Below are positions 18,240-27,756 of a stretch of 64,000 nt of DNA, piece after piece (within the stretch, counting starts at the first letter, position 1; each line of letters opens with the position of its first letter). The position numbers and the translations under genes were made by a program. The stretch comes from Sulfolobales archaeon HS-7 (GTDB taxonomy: Archaea; Thermoproteota; Thermoprotei_A; Sulfolobales; Sulfolobaceae), in contig AP024596.1 in the NCBI GenBank assembly GCA_019704295.1, forward strand, positions 248,001 through 312,000, written 5' to 3'. The notes below the pieces were generated by a model. That model did not search any database and was not told the origin of the DNA. It worked only from the letters and a program-made list of their open reading frames with translations.

Positions 18240-19413
18240 TGCAGTAGTTGTAGGGACGGGTCCTGCGGGTTCTGCCTCTGCTCTTGTAGCGGCTAAGAAG
18301 GGATTAAAGGTATTAGTTATTGAAAGAGGCCCCGAACCTGGTTCTAAGACTGTCTCTGGAGCTATGATAAGAATTGACGAAGTGGGAAAAGTCTTTGGGA
18401 CGGATATACCCATCGAAAGGCAGGTAAAACGATTCAAAGTAATCATAGCTAACGGAGGGGATAGGGTCAACTTAGATTTTCCCGTATCTGGACTCGGAAC
18501 TGTTGGCAGGAGGAAATTCGACGCTTGGATGTCATCAAAGGCTGAGGCAGCGGGAGCAGTGGTAATTACTAAAACTTCCGTGACAGGTATAAAGCGAACT
18601 GAAGGAGGGATCAAGGTCTTAACCGATAGAGGGGAGATCTCAACGGGAAGAGTGGTATTGGCAGAGGGAGCAAATCCGATCCTCAGTATGTCACTCAGGA
18701 TTAGGGACGACTTAACACCGGAGGATGCAGTTCAAACCGCAAAAGAGGTTTACTCAATGCCTCAGACTGAGGTAACAAAGAGAATGGGACTTTCCGCTGA
18801 TACAGATGGAGAAGTGTGGAGGGTAATTTACGTAAATAAGACGTTCGGTGCGGGATTCCTCTATACATACAAGGACGCAATAGCAATAGGAGCTGGAGCT
18901 CCTATGAAAAGCATGATAGAGAAGAAATATCAACCCAATGTTATGATAGAGGACTTTAAGGAAGATTTAGGTCTGAAACAACTCCTCTCAGGTACTTCCT
19001 TGAGGGAGTACTCCGCGAAAATAATACCCGAGAGCGGCTTCCCCTATTGTAAAGCAGGGATAGACAACGTGTACCTAGCTGGTGACGCTATAGGTCTCGT
19101 CAATCCACTTACGTTTGACGGAATAGGTCCTGCCATAGCCTCTGGAGTAATAGCAGGTAATGCGGTAGCGGAAGGATGGGATCCACGGAAATATGAGGAG
19201 GCATTGAAATACGATCCACTAATTAAATCGGTAATAAGCAGTAGGAAGCTAGTGAAACAACTTCTGAGTACAGGAGAAAAGTACGTAACATTGCTTCCAG
19301 AAATAATGAAGAGATGGGCGTCAGGGGACCTTTACGGAATTAGAGAACTCGTAAGTGAAAACGCATGGACAATTTTAAAGGACCTCACCCTTTTAATGCA
19401 GGTGAGAAAATGA
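18229..19413 (+). CDS. fixC: FixC/ETF:quinone oxidoreductase-like flavoprotein
   Basis: FAD-dependent dehydrogenase of the FixC/geranylgeranyl-reductase group that would pass electrons from ETF toward quinone. The N-terminal 'VVVGTGPAGSASALVAAKKG' is the dinucleotide fold, and 'VYLAGDAIGLVNPLTFDGIG' is the second FAD contact. I chose the GTG at 18229 because GGTGAG (18219-18224) lies at ideal distance and the protein then begins directly with the Rossmann strand. The stop overlaps the FixX ATG (ATGA). The three genes form one translationally coupled unit. Confidence 0.92.
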   Translation: MEFDAVVVGTGPAGSASALVAAKKGLKVLVIERGPEPGSKTVSGAMIRIDEVGKVFGTDIPIERQVKRFKVIIANGGDRVNLDFPVSGLGTVGRRKFDAWMSSKAEAAGAVVITKTSVTGIKRTEGGIKVLTDRGEISTGRVVLAEGANPILSMSLRIRDDLTPEDAVQTAKEVYSMPQTEVTKRMGLSADTDGEVWRVIYVNKTFGAGFLYTYKDAIAIGAGAPMKSMIEKKYQPNVMIEDFKEDLGLKQLLSGTSLREYSAKIIPESGFPYCKAGIDNVYLAGDAIGLVNPLTFDGIGPAIASGVIAGNAVAEGWDPRKYEEALKYDPLIKSVISSRKLVKQLLSTGEKYVTLLPEIMKRWASGDLYGIRELVSENAWTILKDLTLLMQVRK

Positions 19414-19697
19414 AATTAGAGGAAAAGCTGTATACCTTAAGGTATAAGAGAGACGAAGAACCTCATCTCATAATTAAGAACCAGGAAACGTGTAAGAGGT
19501 GTACTGAGAAATACGGAGTACCTGAACCTTGTCTCGCGGTCTGTCCCGCTAATGTATATAACTACACTGAGGGTAAAATGGTAGTTGCTTACGAGAATTG
19601 CGTGGAGTGCGGTGCGTGTAGAATTGCCTGCCCCTTCGATAACATAATCTGGAAATATCCTAGATATGGGCTAGGTATAGCTCTTAGGTATGGTTAG
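19410..19697 (+). CDS. fixX: FixX-like ferredoxin
   Basis: A 95-residue ferredoxin partner of FixC. Cysteines occur as 'CKRCTEK...EPCLAVCP' and as the complete C-x2-C-x2-C-x3-C set 'CVECGACRIACPF'. At least one [4Fe-4S] cluster is therefore expected, as in the FixX domain of ETF-QO. The ATG at 19410 overlaps the fixC stop (ATGA) and is preferred over a frame opening 45 bp upstream inside fixC. Its stop overlaps the convergent alcohol dehydrogenase stop by 4 bp. Confidence 0.92.
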   Translation: MKLEEKLYTLRYKRDEEPHLIIKNQETCKRCTEKYGVPEPCLAVCPANVYNYTEGKMVVAYENCVECGACRIACPFDNIIWKYPRYGLGIALRYG

Positions 19698-20638
19698 TTA
19701 ACTAGTACCGCTCTTCCCGCAATTGTCCCAGCCACCATTTTTTGTATAGCCTCGTTAACATCCTCTAACTTGAACTTCTCATAGATAGGTCTGATTTTCC
19801 CATTATTTATCATTTTAACGCTTTCCAATACTTCATTCCTTGTGTATGCGGCAGAACCTTTTACGGTAATTTGTCTCATTATTAGAAGGGCGGGCCTTTT
19901 CACCTCGACGTTCTCTCCGGAGACGTTCCCTACAAGGACAAGAGTACCTCCCCGTTTTAACGTCCTCAAACTTTCATTGATAGTCGGTGCACCAACAATT
20001 TCGATCACCACGTCAACGTCATCCACCTCTTTATGAAACTCCCCTTCAGATATTACCTCATCCGAGAACGGTTTAACCTTACCCTCTTTCTCCTTTGAGG
20101 TAATCGATACTACATGAGCACCTAATAGTTTGAGGTATTGAATAGTATGAATTCCTACCCCTCCCCCGGCTCCGGTAACTAGAACCTTATCCCCAGGCCT
20201 CACTCCCGCTAATTTAGATGAGTGTATAGCCGTAGCTAAAGGACATACGGCCGCTGCGTATTTCTCGTAATTACTGTCGGGGAGCGGGTAAACGTTACCC
20301 CTCGGTATAATTACCTTCTCGGCATACCCTCCATATCTTCCCTCTCCGAGGTATACGGAATTTTCGCATAAGTTTTCCTCTCCGCTTTTGCAATACCTGC
20401 ACGAATTACACACTACCGTAGAGAAGATGCCAACTGCACGCCCCTCAAGTTCACCGTAAACCTCATGCCCTAAAACAAGAGGCGGCCTTAAGTTCCTAAA
20501 TCCCCCCTTCCATATCACTATATCCCTCCCGCACACACCACTGGATTTAACGTCAACTTCTACCTCCCCCTGGTCCTCCACCTCCTTTCGGACTAGGGGT
20601 TTATTGAACTCCTCTAGAACCATTGCATTGAACTTCAC
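19694..20638 (-). CDS. zinc-binding alcohol dehydrogenase (MDR family)
   Basis: Medium-chain dehydrogenase of 314 residues. Catalytic-zinc residues appear in 'GVCGRD' and 'GHEVYGE', the structural-zinc cysteines in 'CNSCRYCKSGEENLC', and the NAD(P) fold in 'GAGGGVGIHTIQYL'. The GTG start overlaps the stop of the upstream hydroxyacyl-CoA dehydrogenase (TAGTG), so the two are coupled. Substrate is unknown; context suggests an alcohol or hydroxy intermediate linked to acyl-CoA metabolism. Confidence 0.9.
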   Translation of the reverse strand: MKFNAMVLEEFNKPLVRKEVEDQGEVEVDVKSSGVCGRDIVIWKGGFRNLRPPLVLGHEVYGELEGRAVGIFSTVVCNSCRYCKSGEENLCENSVYLGEGRYGGYAEKVIIPRGNVYPLPDSNYEKYAAAVCPLATAIHSSKLAGVRPGDKVLVTGAGGGVGIHTIQYLKLLGAHVVSITSKEKEGKVKPFSDEVISEGEFHKEVDDVDVVIEIVGAPTINESLRTLKRGGTLVLVGNVSGENVEVKRPALLIMRQITVKGSAAYTRNEVLESVKMINNGKIRPIYEKFKLEDVNEAIQKMVAGTIAGRAVLVN

Positions 20639-22599
20639 TACTCTCCCCTAAAGTTAGGCTTTCTTCTTTCAAGGAATGCCGTAACTCCCTCTTGGATATC
20701 CTTGGTGCTAAAAAGTAAACCGAAGAATGTAGCCTCCTGCATCAACCCATTCCAGACGTTAGTTTGTTCCCCATAGTTAATGCTCAATTTCGCCGCCATA
20801 ATTGATAAAGGGGATTTCTCAGCTATTTTCATAGCTAGAGCTTTCGCCTCCTCTTCAGCTTTCCCTTTCTCCACAACTCTATCCACAATACCGTAAGAGA
20901 ACGCCTCCTTTCCCATTATTTCTCCCCCTGTAAATATCATTTCAATTCCCTTCCTCGATAGTCTAGGCAGTCTCTGAGTACCTCCTGCTCCCGGAATTAA
21001 ACCAAGGTTTACTTCAGGTTGCCCTAATTTAGCGTCTGCCTCGGATATCCTCATGTCGCACGCCAGGGCGAGTTCAAGCCCTCCCCCATAAGCGAAGCCG
21101 TGAATTACGGCAATTACGGGTTTAGTTAAAAACCTGATCTTGTTGTACAGTTCCTGAAGTCTTCTTGACGCGATTACTGCCTTTATTGGCGAGAGATTAA
21201 GGAACTCCATGATGTCAGCACCTGCGGAAAAACCCCTTCCCTCTCCCCTTACTACGATAACCCTTACATCTCCGTCTTCCTCCAACTGGTCCAATGTTGA
21301 ACTTAGTTCCCTTACCATTTCAGCGTTAATCGCGTTTAGCCTTTCTGGTCTGTTTAGGATAACCCAGGCTAATGGTTTTTCCTTAACTATCCTTACGGTC
21401 TTTAACTCGGTGATACCTGAGTAATCGTAAAAACCTCTACCCGCTTTCTTCCCTGTCTTTCCCTCTGAAACCATTTTCTCTAGAAAGGGATCGGGTTCAA
21501 ACTGAGGAAGATCGTACTTTTGCCTCAAGTTCCTCAGTTCCTTTACGAAGTTATCTATTCCGTACTCGTCTGCGTATTGAAGTATACCTTTCGGCCAATT
21601 CAAACCGAGTTTGCAACCTTTATCTATGTCCTCTTCGCTTACAATTCCCTCCCTTATCAGAAACGCCGCCTCATTAACAGCAGTGGTAAGAAGGATATAG
21701 GCATTCAGTTGCCTTCCGATATCTTGAGGAATTGAAGGCCGAACGAACTTACCCTTTTCGGGATATTTGTAGTAACCCTCACCAGATTTATATCCGTATT
21801 TCCCCTCCGTGTAAAGTTGTTTAAGACTCTCGCAAGTGTAGACGTTGAATCCCCTCTCCGTCATCGCTTTTCCTACTAAATAGCCCACATCGACCCCAGC
21901 GTAGTCGTGAAGGAGGAAAACCCCCATAGGAAATCCTAGCTGGTAAATTGCTGCGGAGTCTATTTCCTTAACGTCTATCCCGTCCCTCTCATGAAGTAAG
22001 CAGGCGACTTCAGACACCCTAAATAGGAGCCTATTCACCAGGAAACCGGGAATGTCTTTGTTCACAGGAACAATTTCTTTTCCAAAACTCTTAGCGAAAT
22101 CAATTGCTTTTTTGAAGTATTCGTCAGAAGTCCTCTCACCGCGAATCACCTCTACAAGGGGCATGAGCACAGGAGGGTTGAAGAAGTGCATTCCAACTAC
22201 TCTTTCCGGTTTTGCTAGATTCTTCGCTATTTCGGTTATTGGAAGAGAGCTAGTATTTGAGGCTAAAACGGCGTCACTTTCTACAAGGGTTTCGGCCTTA
22301 GAGAAAACTTTCCTCTTGGTTTCCAGATCTTCTATGACGGCCTCTATCATGAGTACGGCCCCTCTCAACGCCTCCTCTTGATTGGTAGTAGCGTGAATAC
22401 GTGAGATAATTGAGTCTGCACTCTCCTTTACTGAACCTTTCTCCACTAATTTCTCAACACTCCAACTGATTCTTTGAAGAGCGTTCTGTAGGATTGATTC
22501 TGCGACATCGTTTATCCATACTTCATATCCAGATAGGGCCGCGACCTCTGCTATGCCGTGGCCCATTGAACCGGCTCCCACTACTGCGACTTTTTTCAT
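20638..22599 (-). CDS. bifunctional 3-hydroxyacyl-CoA dehydrogenase / enoyl-CoA hydratase
   Basis: A 653-residue fusion. The N-terminal dehydrogenase has 'GAGSMGHGIAEVAALSGYEV' and 'MHFFNPP'. The C-terminal crotonase domain has the oxyanion-hole segments 'GRGFSAGADIMEFL' and 'GGGLELALACDMRI', and the catalytic-glutamate region 'LGLIPGAGGTQRLPRL'. The order (dehydrogenase first) is the archaeal type. The true start is the ATG at 22599, just after aaggt; an open extension of 23 residues upstream is unlikely. It may act in fatty-acid oxidation or in the crotonyl-CoA to acetoacetyl-CoA steps of the 3-hydroxypropionate/4-hydroxybutyrate cycle. Confidence 0.94.
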   Translation of the reverse strand: MKKVAVVGAGSMGHGIAEVAALSGYEVWINDVAESILQNALQRISWSVEKLVEKGSVKESADSIISRIHATTNQEEALRGAVLMIEAVIEDLETKRKVFSKAETLVESDAVLASNTSSLPITEIAKNLAKPERVVGMHFFNPPVLMPLVEVIRGERTSDEYFKKAIDFAKSFGKEIVPVNKDIPGFLVNRLLFRVSEVACLLHERDGIDVKEIDSAAIYQLGFPMGVFLLHDYAGVDVGYLVGKAMTERGFNVYTCESLKQLYTEGKYGYKSGEGYYKYPEKGKFVRPSIPQDIGRQLNAYILLTTAVNEAAFLIREGIVSEEDIDKGCKLGLNWPKGILQYADEYGIDNFVKELRNLRQKYDLPQFEPDPFLEKMVSEGKTGKKAGRGFYDYSGITELKTVRIVKEKPLAWVILNRPERLNAINAEMVRELSSTLDQLEEDGDVRVIVVRGEGRGFSAGADIMEFLNLSPIKAVIASRRLQELYNKIRFLTKPVIAVIHGFAYGGGLELALACDMRISEADAKLGQPEVNLGLIPGAGGTQRLPRLSRKGIEMIFTGGEIMGKEAFSYGIVDRVVEKGKAEEEAKALAMKIAEKSPLSIMAAKLSINYGEQTNVWNGLMQEATFFGLLFSTKDIQEGVTAFLERRKPNFRGE

Positions 22600-22732
22600 A
22601 CCTTCTTTGCATCGTTTACTGATAAAACATTTTCTGAGTACGCAGATAGCTAAATGAGAGACGAACATTTCGTAAGGATTTTCCGACAGTGTTCTCCTAA
22701 CGATTTCACAACTGATTATAGGCTCCCTAAAG

Positions 22733-22800
22733 GCCTTTCATGTTTCGCCTCTACATGACTATGGGAACAACGTGTCCAGAACGTTACCTACATCAACATC
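22733..22800 (-). pseudogene. short transposase C fragment
   Basis: catgtttcgcctctacatga and ctatgggaacaacgtgtcca match the fragments at 15569 and 59597. Only the 3' part of the fragment remains. The surrounding 22600-23078 shows no other gene. Confidence 0.5.
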
Positions 22801-23078
22801 GCAATGGATCGTTATCTTCATCGCTGGTATTATGTTTTGTTCTAGGGGAAGTTGAGAGATAGCATCATCACGCCCTGTTCCTCATTCATTGAAGCATTAC
22901 CGCTTAATGGGAGAACCGTCTTTAGCTTACAGCTAACCCTCTCAGAAGTGATTAAAGTACATATAATGTAACACAGTGTTGCCCATCGGCTACAAGTAGG
23001 GTAATTTTGGATTCTTTTACAAATCGTAATTTAGAGAAAGAACAGTAATATACAATAAATTGTTGAGCGTAGGGGCGG

Positions 23079-23230
23079 CTCACATATTCATTGCGAATTC
23101 AGTGTATTTAGAAAAATAAAATGAATTTAATTGGATGCGATCGTATAGACTAGGTGGAGTTTCACACTTAGCAATTTCCTTTATTTAATCCCTATTTACA
23201 ATAATTACAATTCGCAATGGAAACCTGAAT
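23079..23230 (+). mobile_element. MITE-1 copy
   Basis: A 152-bp miniature element with inverted ends: left ctcacatattcattgcgaat, right acaattcgcaatggaaacct. Its interior aligns closely with 57749-57899 and, reversed, with 60900-61051. It has no coding capacity. The termini resemble those of the IS at 11136 and 55523, which may have mobilised it. Confidence 0.75.
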
Positions 23231-23297
23231 CGCCCGAGAACGGTGAGAGTAAGGCTTTGAGAAAACATATCCTTCATTCCAACTTCTCTAAGTTCAT

Positions 23298-23633
23298 GAG
23301 CTACCTAATAAGGCTGAAAGAGCTGGTAAGAGGGTAGTGAAGGTAGACCCTAGGAATACTTCAAAGACATGTGCTAGGTGCGGATATGTAAAGAAAGACC
23401 TAATCCTTTCTGACCGTGTGTTTATTTGTCCAAACTGCGGTTGGGTCGCAGACCGCGATTATAACGCTTCTCTAAATATCCTTCACGCGGGGTCGGGACT
23501 GCCCTTAGAGCCTGTGGACAGGAGACCTCTGCTGTACATCCCCTTCTCTAAGGGTGTGTATAGTAAGTTTCCGGGAAGAAGCAGGAAATCCTCACCGCGA
23601 GGTGGGAATGCCCTGTCCGTGAGGCCGGAGTAG
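23298..23633 (+). pseudogene. 3' fossil of IS200/IS605 tnpB
   Basis: Only the C-terminal part of TnpB remains: '[20 protein letters not shown]' followed by the zinc-finger pairs 'CARCGYVKK' and '[19 protein letters not shown]', the last including the RuvC-III Asp. The N-terminal, RuvC-I and RuvC-II parts are absent, so it cannot act as a nuclease. The tail (about 23560-23640) is GC-rich and would correspond to the element's right end, where the guide (omega) RNA is normally encoded. The neighbouring HAD gene stop begins within 2 bp of its stop. Confidence 0.85.
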
Positions 23634-23634
23634 T

Positions 23635-24306
23635 TTACTGGGACACATTCAGTTTTTTCAAAAAATCCTCAGACCTTACTAGTTCTAACAGTTCTATAAT
23701 TCCCTCTCCGTCCTCCTTACTTAACACGTGATCTGCTCTTTCCTTCAGAGAAGGTACTGCGTTAGCAACTGCCACCCTTATATCAACGACATCAAATAGT
23801 TTATGGTCGTTCTCCCCATCTCCTACTCCTATTGTTATCCCATCAAAGTTCAACAGTTTAATAGCCTTTAACAACCCGGTTCCCTTATTTACTCCTACTG
23901 GCATGATCATTGCATCTCCTCGATTATACTCCACACTTGCTCCATCCGTTAAGATTAGCTCTTCTTTTATGCCGTTTACATACACTATCTGCTCTCCTAG
24001 CGAGAAATTCAAGCCTCTGTTCTTAAGCTCCTTAATTACCCTTTCCCTTTCAACCCTCCACTCCTCTGGAACGTTTATTACCTTTTGCCCATTAATGTGG
24101 ATAATTGCTCCATTCTCTATTACCCATCCGGTAGGTTCTAATTTCGACGCAAGTAATTTTGCGTACTTTTCCTCCCTTCCTGTAACAACTAAGAATGCAT
24201 TAGCTTTACAGAACTCGTTAATTTTCTCTGAAACCTCATCTCTCACGTAGAAGTCATCCTTTTCTGACGATATCGTCCTGTCCATGTCTGAGGCAACGAG
24301 TATCAT
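23635..24306 (-). CDS. HAD-IIB phosphatase, phosphoglycolate phosphatase-like
   Basis: A 223-residue protein starting directly with motif I 'LVASDMDRTIS', with 'FLVVTGREEK' as motif II and 'IGVGDGENDHKLFDVVDIRV' as motif IV. Size and pattern match archaeal phosphoglycolate/sucrose-phosphate-type phosphatases. I place the start at the ATG at 24306, where a TATA-like cttttaaac lies about 25 bp upstream. The frame is open a further 43 codons, but these do not resemble the family. The exact phosphate ester is unknown. Confidence 0.85.
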   Translation of the reverse strand: MILVASDMDRTISSEKDDFYVRDEVSEKINEFCKANAFLVVTGREEKYAKLLASKLEPTGWVIENGAIIHINGQKVINVPEEWRVERERVIKELKNRGLNFSLGEQIVYVNGIKEELILTDGASVEYNRGDAMIMPVGVNKGTGLLKAIKLLNFDGITIGVGDGENDHKLFDVVDIRVAVANAVPSLKERADHVLSKEDGEGIIELLELVRSEDFLKKLNVSQ

Positions 24307-24410
24307 TTTCTCTAAAGTATACCAGGATTGTTTAAAAGTGTTTTCCGGTCTTACTTCAAATTTACGGTTTTTGAAATTTCTATAAATTAATAATTCATTC
24401 GAGTATCCCT

Positions 24411-24749
24411 TTAACTCGAGAACTTGTAATCGCAATAAGGACAGAACTGAGCGTCGTACCTATTTATAGCTCCGCATCTCGGGCAGTACTTGACTTGTGG
24501 TACTTGTGAATAGGGGGTAATATATTGCTGAGGAGGGGGTTGATAGCTCACCTGGATTCCTCCCTCAGCGGGTTTAATAGCGTAATCTGCTATTTTATTT
24601 AAACCAAAAAGAAGTAGAATTATTCCACTAAATATTCCCGTAAAGGAAAGGGCTAAGTTGAGTGAAGGAAACGCCTGGGATACCACAACGAAGATCACTA
24701 TTACTATTACTCCCAGGATTGTAATACTTCTCGCAGTTCCCTCATCCAT
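24411..24749 (-). CDS. membrane protein with C-terminal zinc ribbon
   Basis: A 112-residue protein with two hydrophobic segments (about residues 8-28 and 32-52), a proline/tyrosine/glutamine-rich linker, and a C-terminal zinc ribbon 'CPRCGAINRYDAQFCPYCDY' of the zinc_ribbon_2 type. Such small double-pass proteins with zinc ribbons are common in archaea and uncharacterised. It stands alone, divergent from the CBS gene. Confidence 0.75.
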   Translation of the reverse strand: MDEGTARSITILGVIVIVIFVVVSQAFPSLNLALSFTGIFSGIILLLFGLNKIADYAIKPAEGGIQVSYQPPPQQYITPYSQVPQVKYCPRCGAINRYDAQFCPYCDYKFSS

Positions 24750-24955
24750 AATAATAGATGACGGTCATAGATAAAAAATCTTAAACAACAAAAGTTTATT
24801 CTAAAGAGAGGCCAGACCTCCTGATGTTCGGTCATTGAAATAATTTTTTTAAATACGGAGTATTAACGTTATTTAATGGATAAAGTAAAAGGGAATAGAG
24901 AGTATTCGTCACATTACGGGAAGCGTCCAGGGAGTTTTGCGTCGAATCTAAAAGG

Positions 24956-25819
24956 TTGTACAAGGAGGTAGTCAGTGAAGTTAATGAGGTGAGGTATGTG
25001 CAAGTAAGTACTTACATGATAAAGGACCCTCCGATTGTTAACGAGGATTCGAGGTTAATTGACGCACTAAAGGTACTTAACGAAAAAGGGGTTGGGCGGG
25101 TAATCGTGGGGGACTCAAAAGGGATCATTTCCACCCGTGATATTCTAAGCGTTTTATCATCTAGATGTAGACCCTGCGTTCAGGCATCTCTTGCTGAGTT
25201 ATCGGAAATACCCGTAAGTGAAATCATGACACCTTTGCCGGTAACTGTAGATGCGGAAGCAGATATTCAGGAAGCCTTAGCGTTGATGGTAAGCAGGAAC
25301 TTCGGTTCTCTTCCCGTGGTGAGAAACAATAAAACAGTAGGAATAGTTGTTGAGAGGAACTTCTTAATAGAATTCATGAATCTCAGTAAAGTTCTAAGGG
25401 TTAGTCAATTCATGACTAGAAAGGTAAGCACAGGAAACGAGGAAATGTCCTTATATGAGGCACTTCACGTAATGACTAGGAGAGGATTTAGAAGATTACC
25501 TATCGTTAAGGGGCAAAGGCTAATCGGTATAATTACCGCTTACGATCTCCTTAAGATAGTCACACGAGCATTAATCAAGTTGGACGATCAGATATTGAGG
25601 TTTCCTGTCGAAAAATACATGACGAAAGAGCTGAAATACGTAGAGCCTGAAGACTTCGTAAACGACGCTGCGACCATCATGCTAACGGAACATATAGGAT
25701 CGCTCCTCCATGTAGGTGAAAATCATGAAATATTGGGTATATTGACGGAACGCGATCTACTTTTAGCCCTTTATCATCAACTCATCGAATCAGGAGTTCA
25801 GCAAAAGACGTTACATTAA
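24956..25819 (+). CDS. protein with four CBS domains
   Basis: A 287-residue protein consisting of two CBS pairs. The end of each repeat can be seen: 'GIISTRDILSVLSS', 'GIVVERNFLIEFMN', 'GIITAYDLLKIVTR' and 'GILTERDLLLALYHQL'. These usually bind adenine nucleotides. The frame opens at a TTG (24956). A leaderless ATG at 24876, with a TATA-like box 26 bp upstream, begins another frame that reads protein-like for about 27 codons and would join this one if a single base were missing near 24945-24955. The true N-terminus is therefore uncertain. Confidence 0.85.
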   Translation: MYKEVVSEVNEVRYVQVSTYMIKDPPIVNEDSRLIDALKVLNEKGVGRVIVGDSKGIISTRDILSVLSSRCRPCVQASLAELSEIPVSEIMTPLPVTVDAEADIQEALALMVSRNFGSLPVVRNNKTVGIVVERNFLIEFMNLSKVLRVSQFMTRKVSTGNEEMSLYEALHVMTRRGFRRLPIVKGQRLIGIITAYDLLKIVTRALIKLDDQILRFPVEKYMTKELKYVEPEDFVNDAATIMLTEHIGSLLHVGENHEILGILTERDLLLALYHQLIESGVQQKTLH

Positions 25820-25884
25820 CGAGGTTCATTATAGGGTTTAGTTCATCTAACTTCGCATAGCCCAGAGCGTAATGAGTTCAGAAC

Positions 25885-27324
25885 TTATCCAGGCTCCGTA
25901 GCTGGGGATATTTGCCTTTCTTGCACTGATCTAACCTCTTTTCCCCTCAATGCCGATAAAACAGCTCCAACTACCAAAATAGCCATCGAAATGAAAAACG
26001 CAACGTGTATTCCGGCTAAGAATTTAGCCCCTACACCTCCTACTAAGTTACTCGTACCCAGGAAGACTTCAAACGCAACGTATCTAGGAACTGCTAGGGA
26101 TGCCACAGTTATAGTTACCACGTAACTCAAAAGTGTTCCAATGTTAGATAGAGTTCTCAGCACTCCTGAAATTCCGCCGTAGTAACCCCTTGACGCGTTT
26201 GCCATTACTGCACTGTTATTTGCGGGATAAAATAGAGATGAACCTACGCCCCCTATAAGGGTAGTGAGTATGACGTAATCGTATGGCGTATGTAAGCCGA
26301 GCCTAGTATACAGGAACGTTGCTACGATCATCATTACCATTCCCAATGTCGCCGGTATTCTCGCTCCTATTCTGTCGGAGAGTCTCCCAGTAAATGGAGC
26401 CACTACGCTGGCTAAGACATAGCCTGGGACTAATAGTAGTGAGGCGTTAAACGGCGAAAGTCCCCTTATCCCTTGGAGGTACATTATTAAAATAAATGCC
26501 GTGGCCAAATACCCTGTGCTTTGTAAAAACGAGGCTAGCAGAGAGCTCGACAATACCCTATTCTTAAAGGCGGCGAAGTCAATTAATGGGTTTTCAGTTC
26601 TCAGTTCAACAAGTGTAAACGGAACCAGAAGAAGGACACCAAGAGCAACGTAGATCGCATTTAAAAGCGTTAATCCTATCCCAGCTATTTCCGACGCTCC
26701 ATAAGCTATCAAGGTTAACGAGGCACCTAGTAATATTACCCCGGGTATATCGATCTTCTTCTTAACGTGCTGCGAATCCCTGAGTGTTCTCACTCCTAAC
26801 GCTATTGTAACTACTCCTATGGGCACGTTAATGTAAAATATATACCTCCAACCAATGAAAGTAGTTATTATCCCCCCGAGAAGTATCCCAAGTACGGCTC
26901 CTACGTTCCATCCAATCGAGGTGTACCCATAGGCCCTCCCCCTCCTGTTAGGAGGATAGTTATCGGCTATTATTGCCCCTCCGTTAGCCTGCATTAAAGA
27001 CGCTCCTATAGCCTGTATTCCCCTTGAGCCTATCAGGAATACATCAGTGGGAGCTGCACCGCACATAGCAGAGCCTATCGTGAAGATAAGGAATCCTATA
27101 TTATACATCCTCGATCTCCCGTAAGAGTCGCCGAGTCTACCGAGCTGAGTAGTCAGCACCGCAACGACTAAGATGTAAAGCAGGATAACCCATATGATGG
27201 TAAAGAGGTTAGAGTGAAGTGATTGAACTATTGTAGGTAACGCTAAAATCACTATTGTGGTATCAATTGCGCTCATCATTGTTCCTAACAGGACAACAAA
27301 GATAACTATGTTACCTCTATCCAT
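25885..27324 (-). CDS. MFS transporter, DHA2 (14-TM drug:H+ antiporter) type
   Basis: A 479-residue multipass transporter with about 14 hydrophobic segments, typical of EmrB/QacA-like exporters. Visible signatures are '[15 protein letters not shown]' (loop 2-3 motif A), '[19 protein letters not shown]' (motif B) and '[11 protein letters not shown]' (motif C region, antiporter type). A TATA-like tttttaaac lies about 25 bp before the ATG. Substrate unknown; toxic-compound efflux is the usual family role. Confidence 0.9.
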   Translation of the reverse strand: MDRGNIVIFVVLLGTMMSAIDTTIVILALPTIVQSLHSNLFTIIWVILLYILVVAVLTTQLGRLGDSYGRSRMYNIGFLIFTIGSAMCGAAPTDVFLIGSRGIQAIGASLMQANGGAIIADNYPPNRRGRAYGYTSIGWNVGAVLGILLGGIITTFIGWRYIFYINVPIGVVTIALGVRTLRDSQHVKKKIDIPGVILLGASLTLIAYGASEIAGIGLTLLNAIYVALGVLLLVPFTLVELRTENPLIDFAAFKNRVLSSSLLASFLQSTGYLATAFILIMYLQGIRGLSPFNASLLLVPGYVLASVVAPFTGRLSDRIGARIPATLGMVMMIVATFLYTRLGLHTPYDYVILTTLIGGVGSSLFYPANNSAVMANASRGYYGGISGVLRTLSNIGTLLSYVVTITVASLAVPRYVAFEVFLGTSNLVGGVGAKFLAGIHVAFFISMAILVVGAVLSALRGKEVRSVQERQISPATEPG

Positions 27325-27756
27325 GTTGCCTAATCTTGTAGAAGCAGTTTAAAAAGGTTAGTCTTAATTCAATTTGCTTAGTTCCCCTTAGTCAAATAAC
27401 TTGCGATGCCTTGACCTAACGCCACCGACGCTTATGAAGGGCATCCACTCAAAGGACTCATCATTCACCGGGGACGATCAGGGACTACGCGTCTGAAAAC
27501 CAGTAGGTAGAGACTATCCCCCTCACCTGAAGGAAGGAGAACTTTAGTCCATTAGTCCATGAGAAGAAACGAGGGTAATGATTGCCTCTTACGCTCACTA
27601 GCTCTCAACGAGGTAAGGACATTGTTAGCGGAACTAAACCACATTTCATCACAGAACACTGTACACGGATTTTATCCCAATAAGCGAAAATTCCCGACCC
27701 CATACCGTAAATGAGGTAATTCCCACTACTAAGTAATTCCCTCCCTTCCCTCAAAG
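27325..27756. other. intergenic region, probably decayed sequence
   Basis: No intact ORF. Frames on the plus strand give short protein-like runs such as 'LALNEVRTLLAELNHISSQN' broken by stops, suggesting an old pseudogene or transposase remnant that I cannot identify. Confidence 0.35.

Noticed and set aside
22600..22668. 23-residue N-terminal extension of the hydroxyacyl-CoA dehydrogenase
   Set aside because: Not homologous to the family, and a ribosome-binding-like aaggt directly precedes the ATG at 22599.
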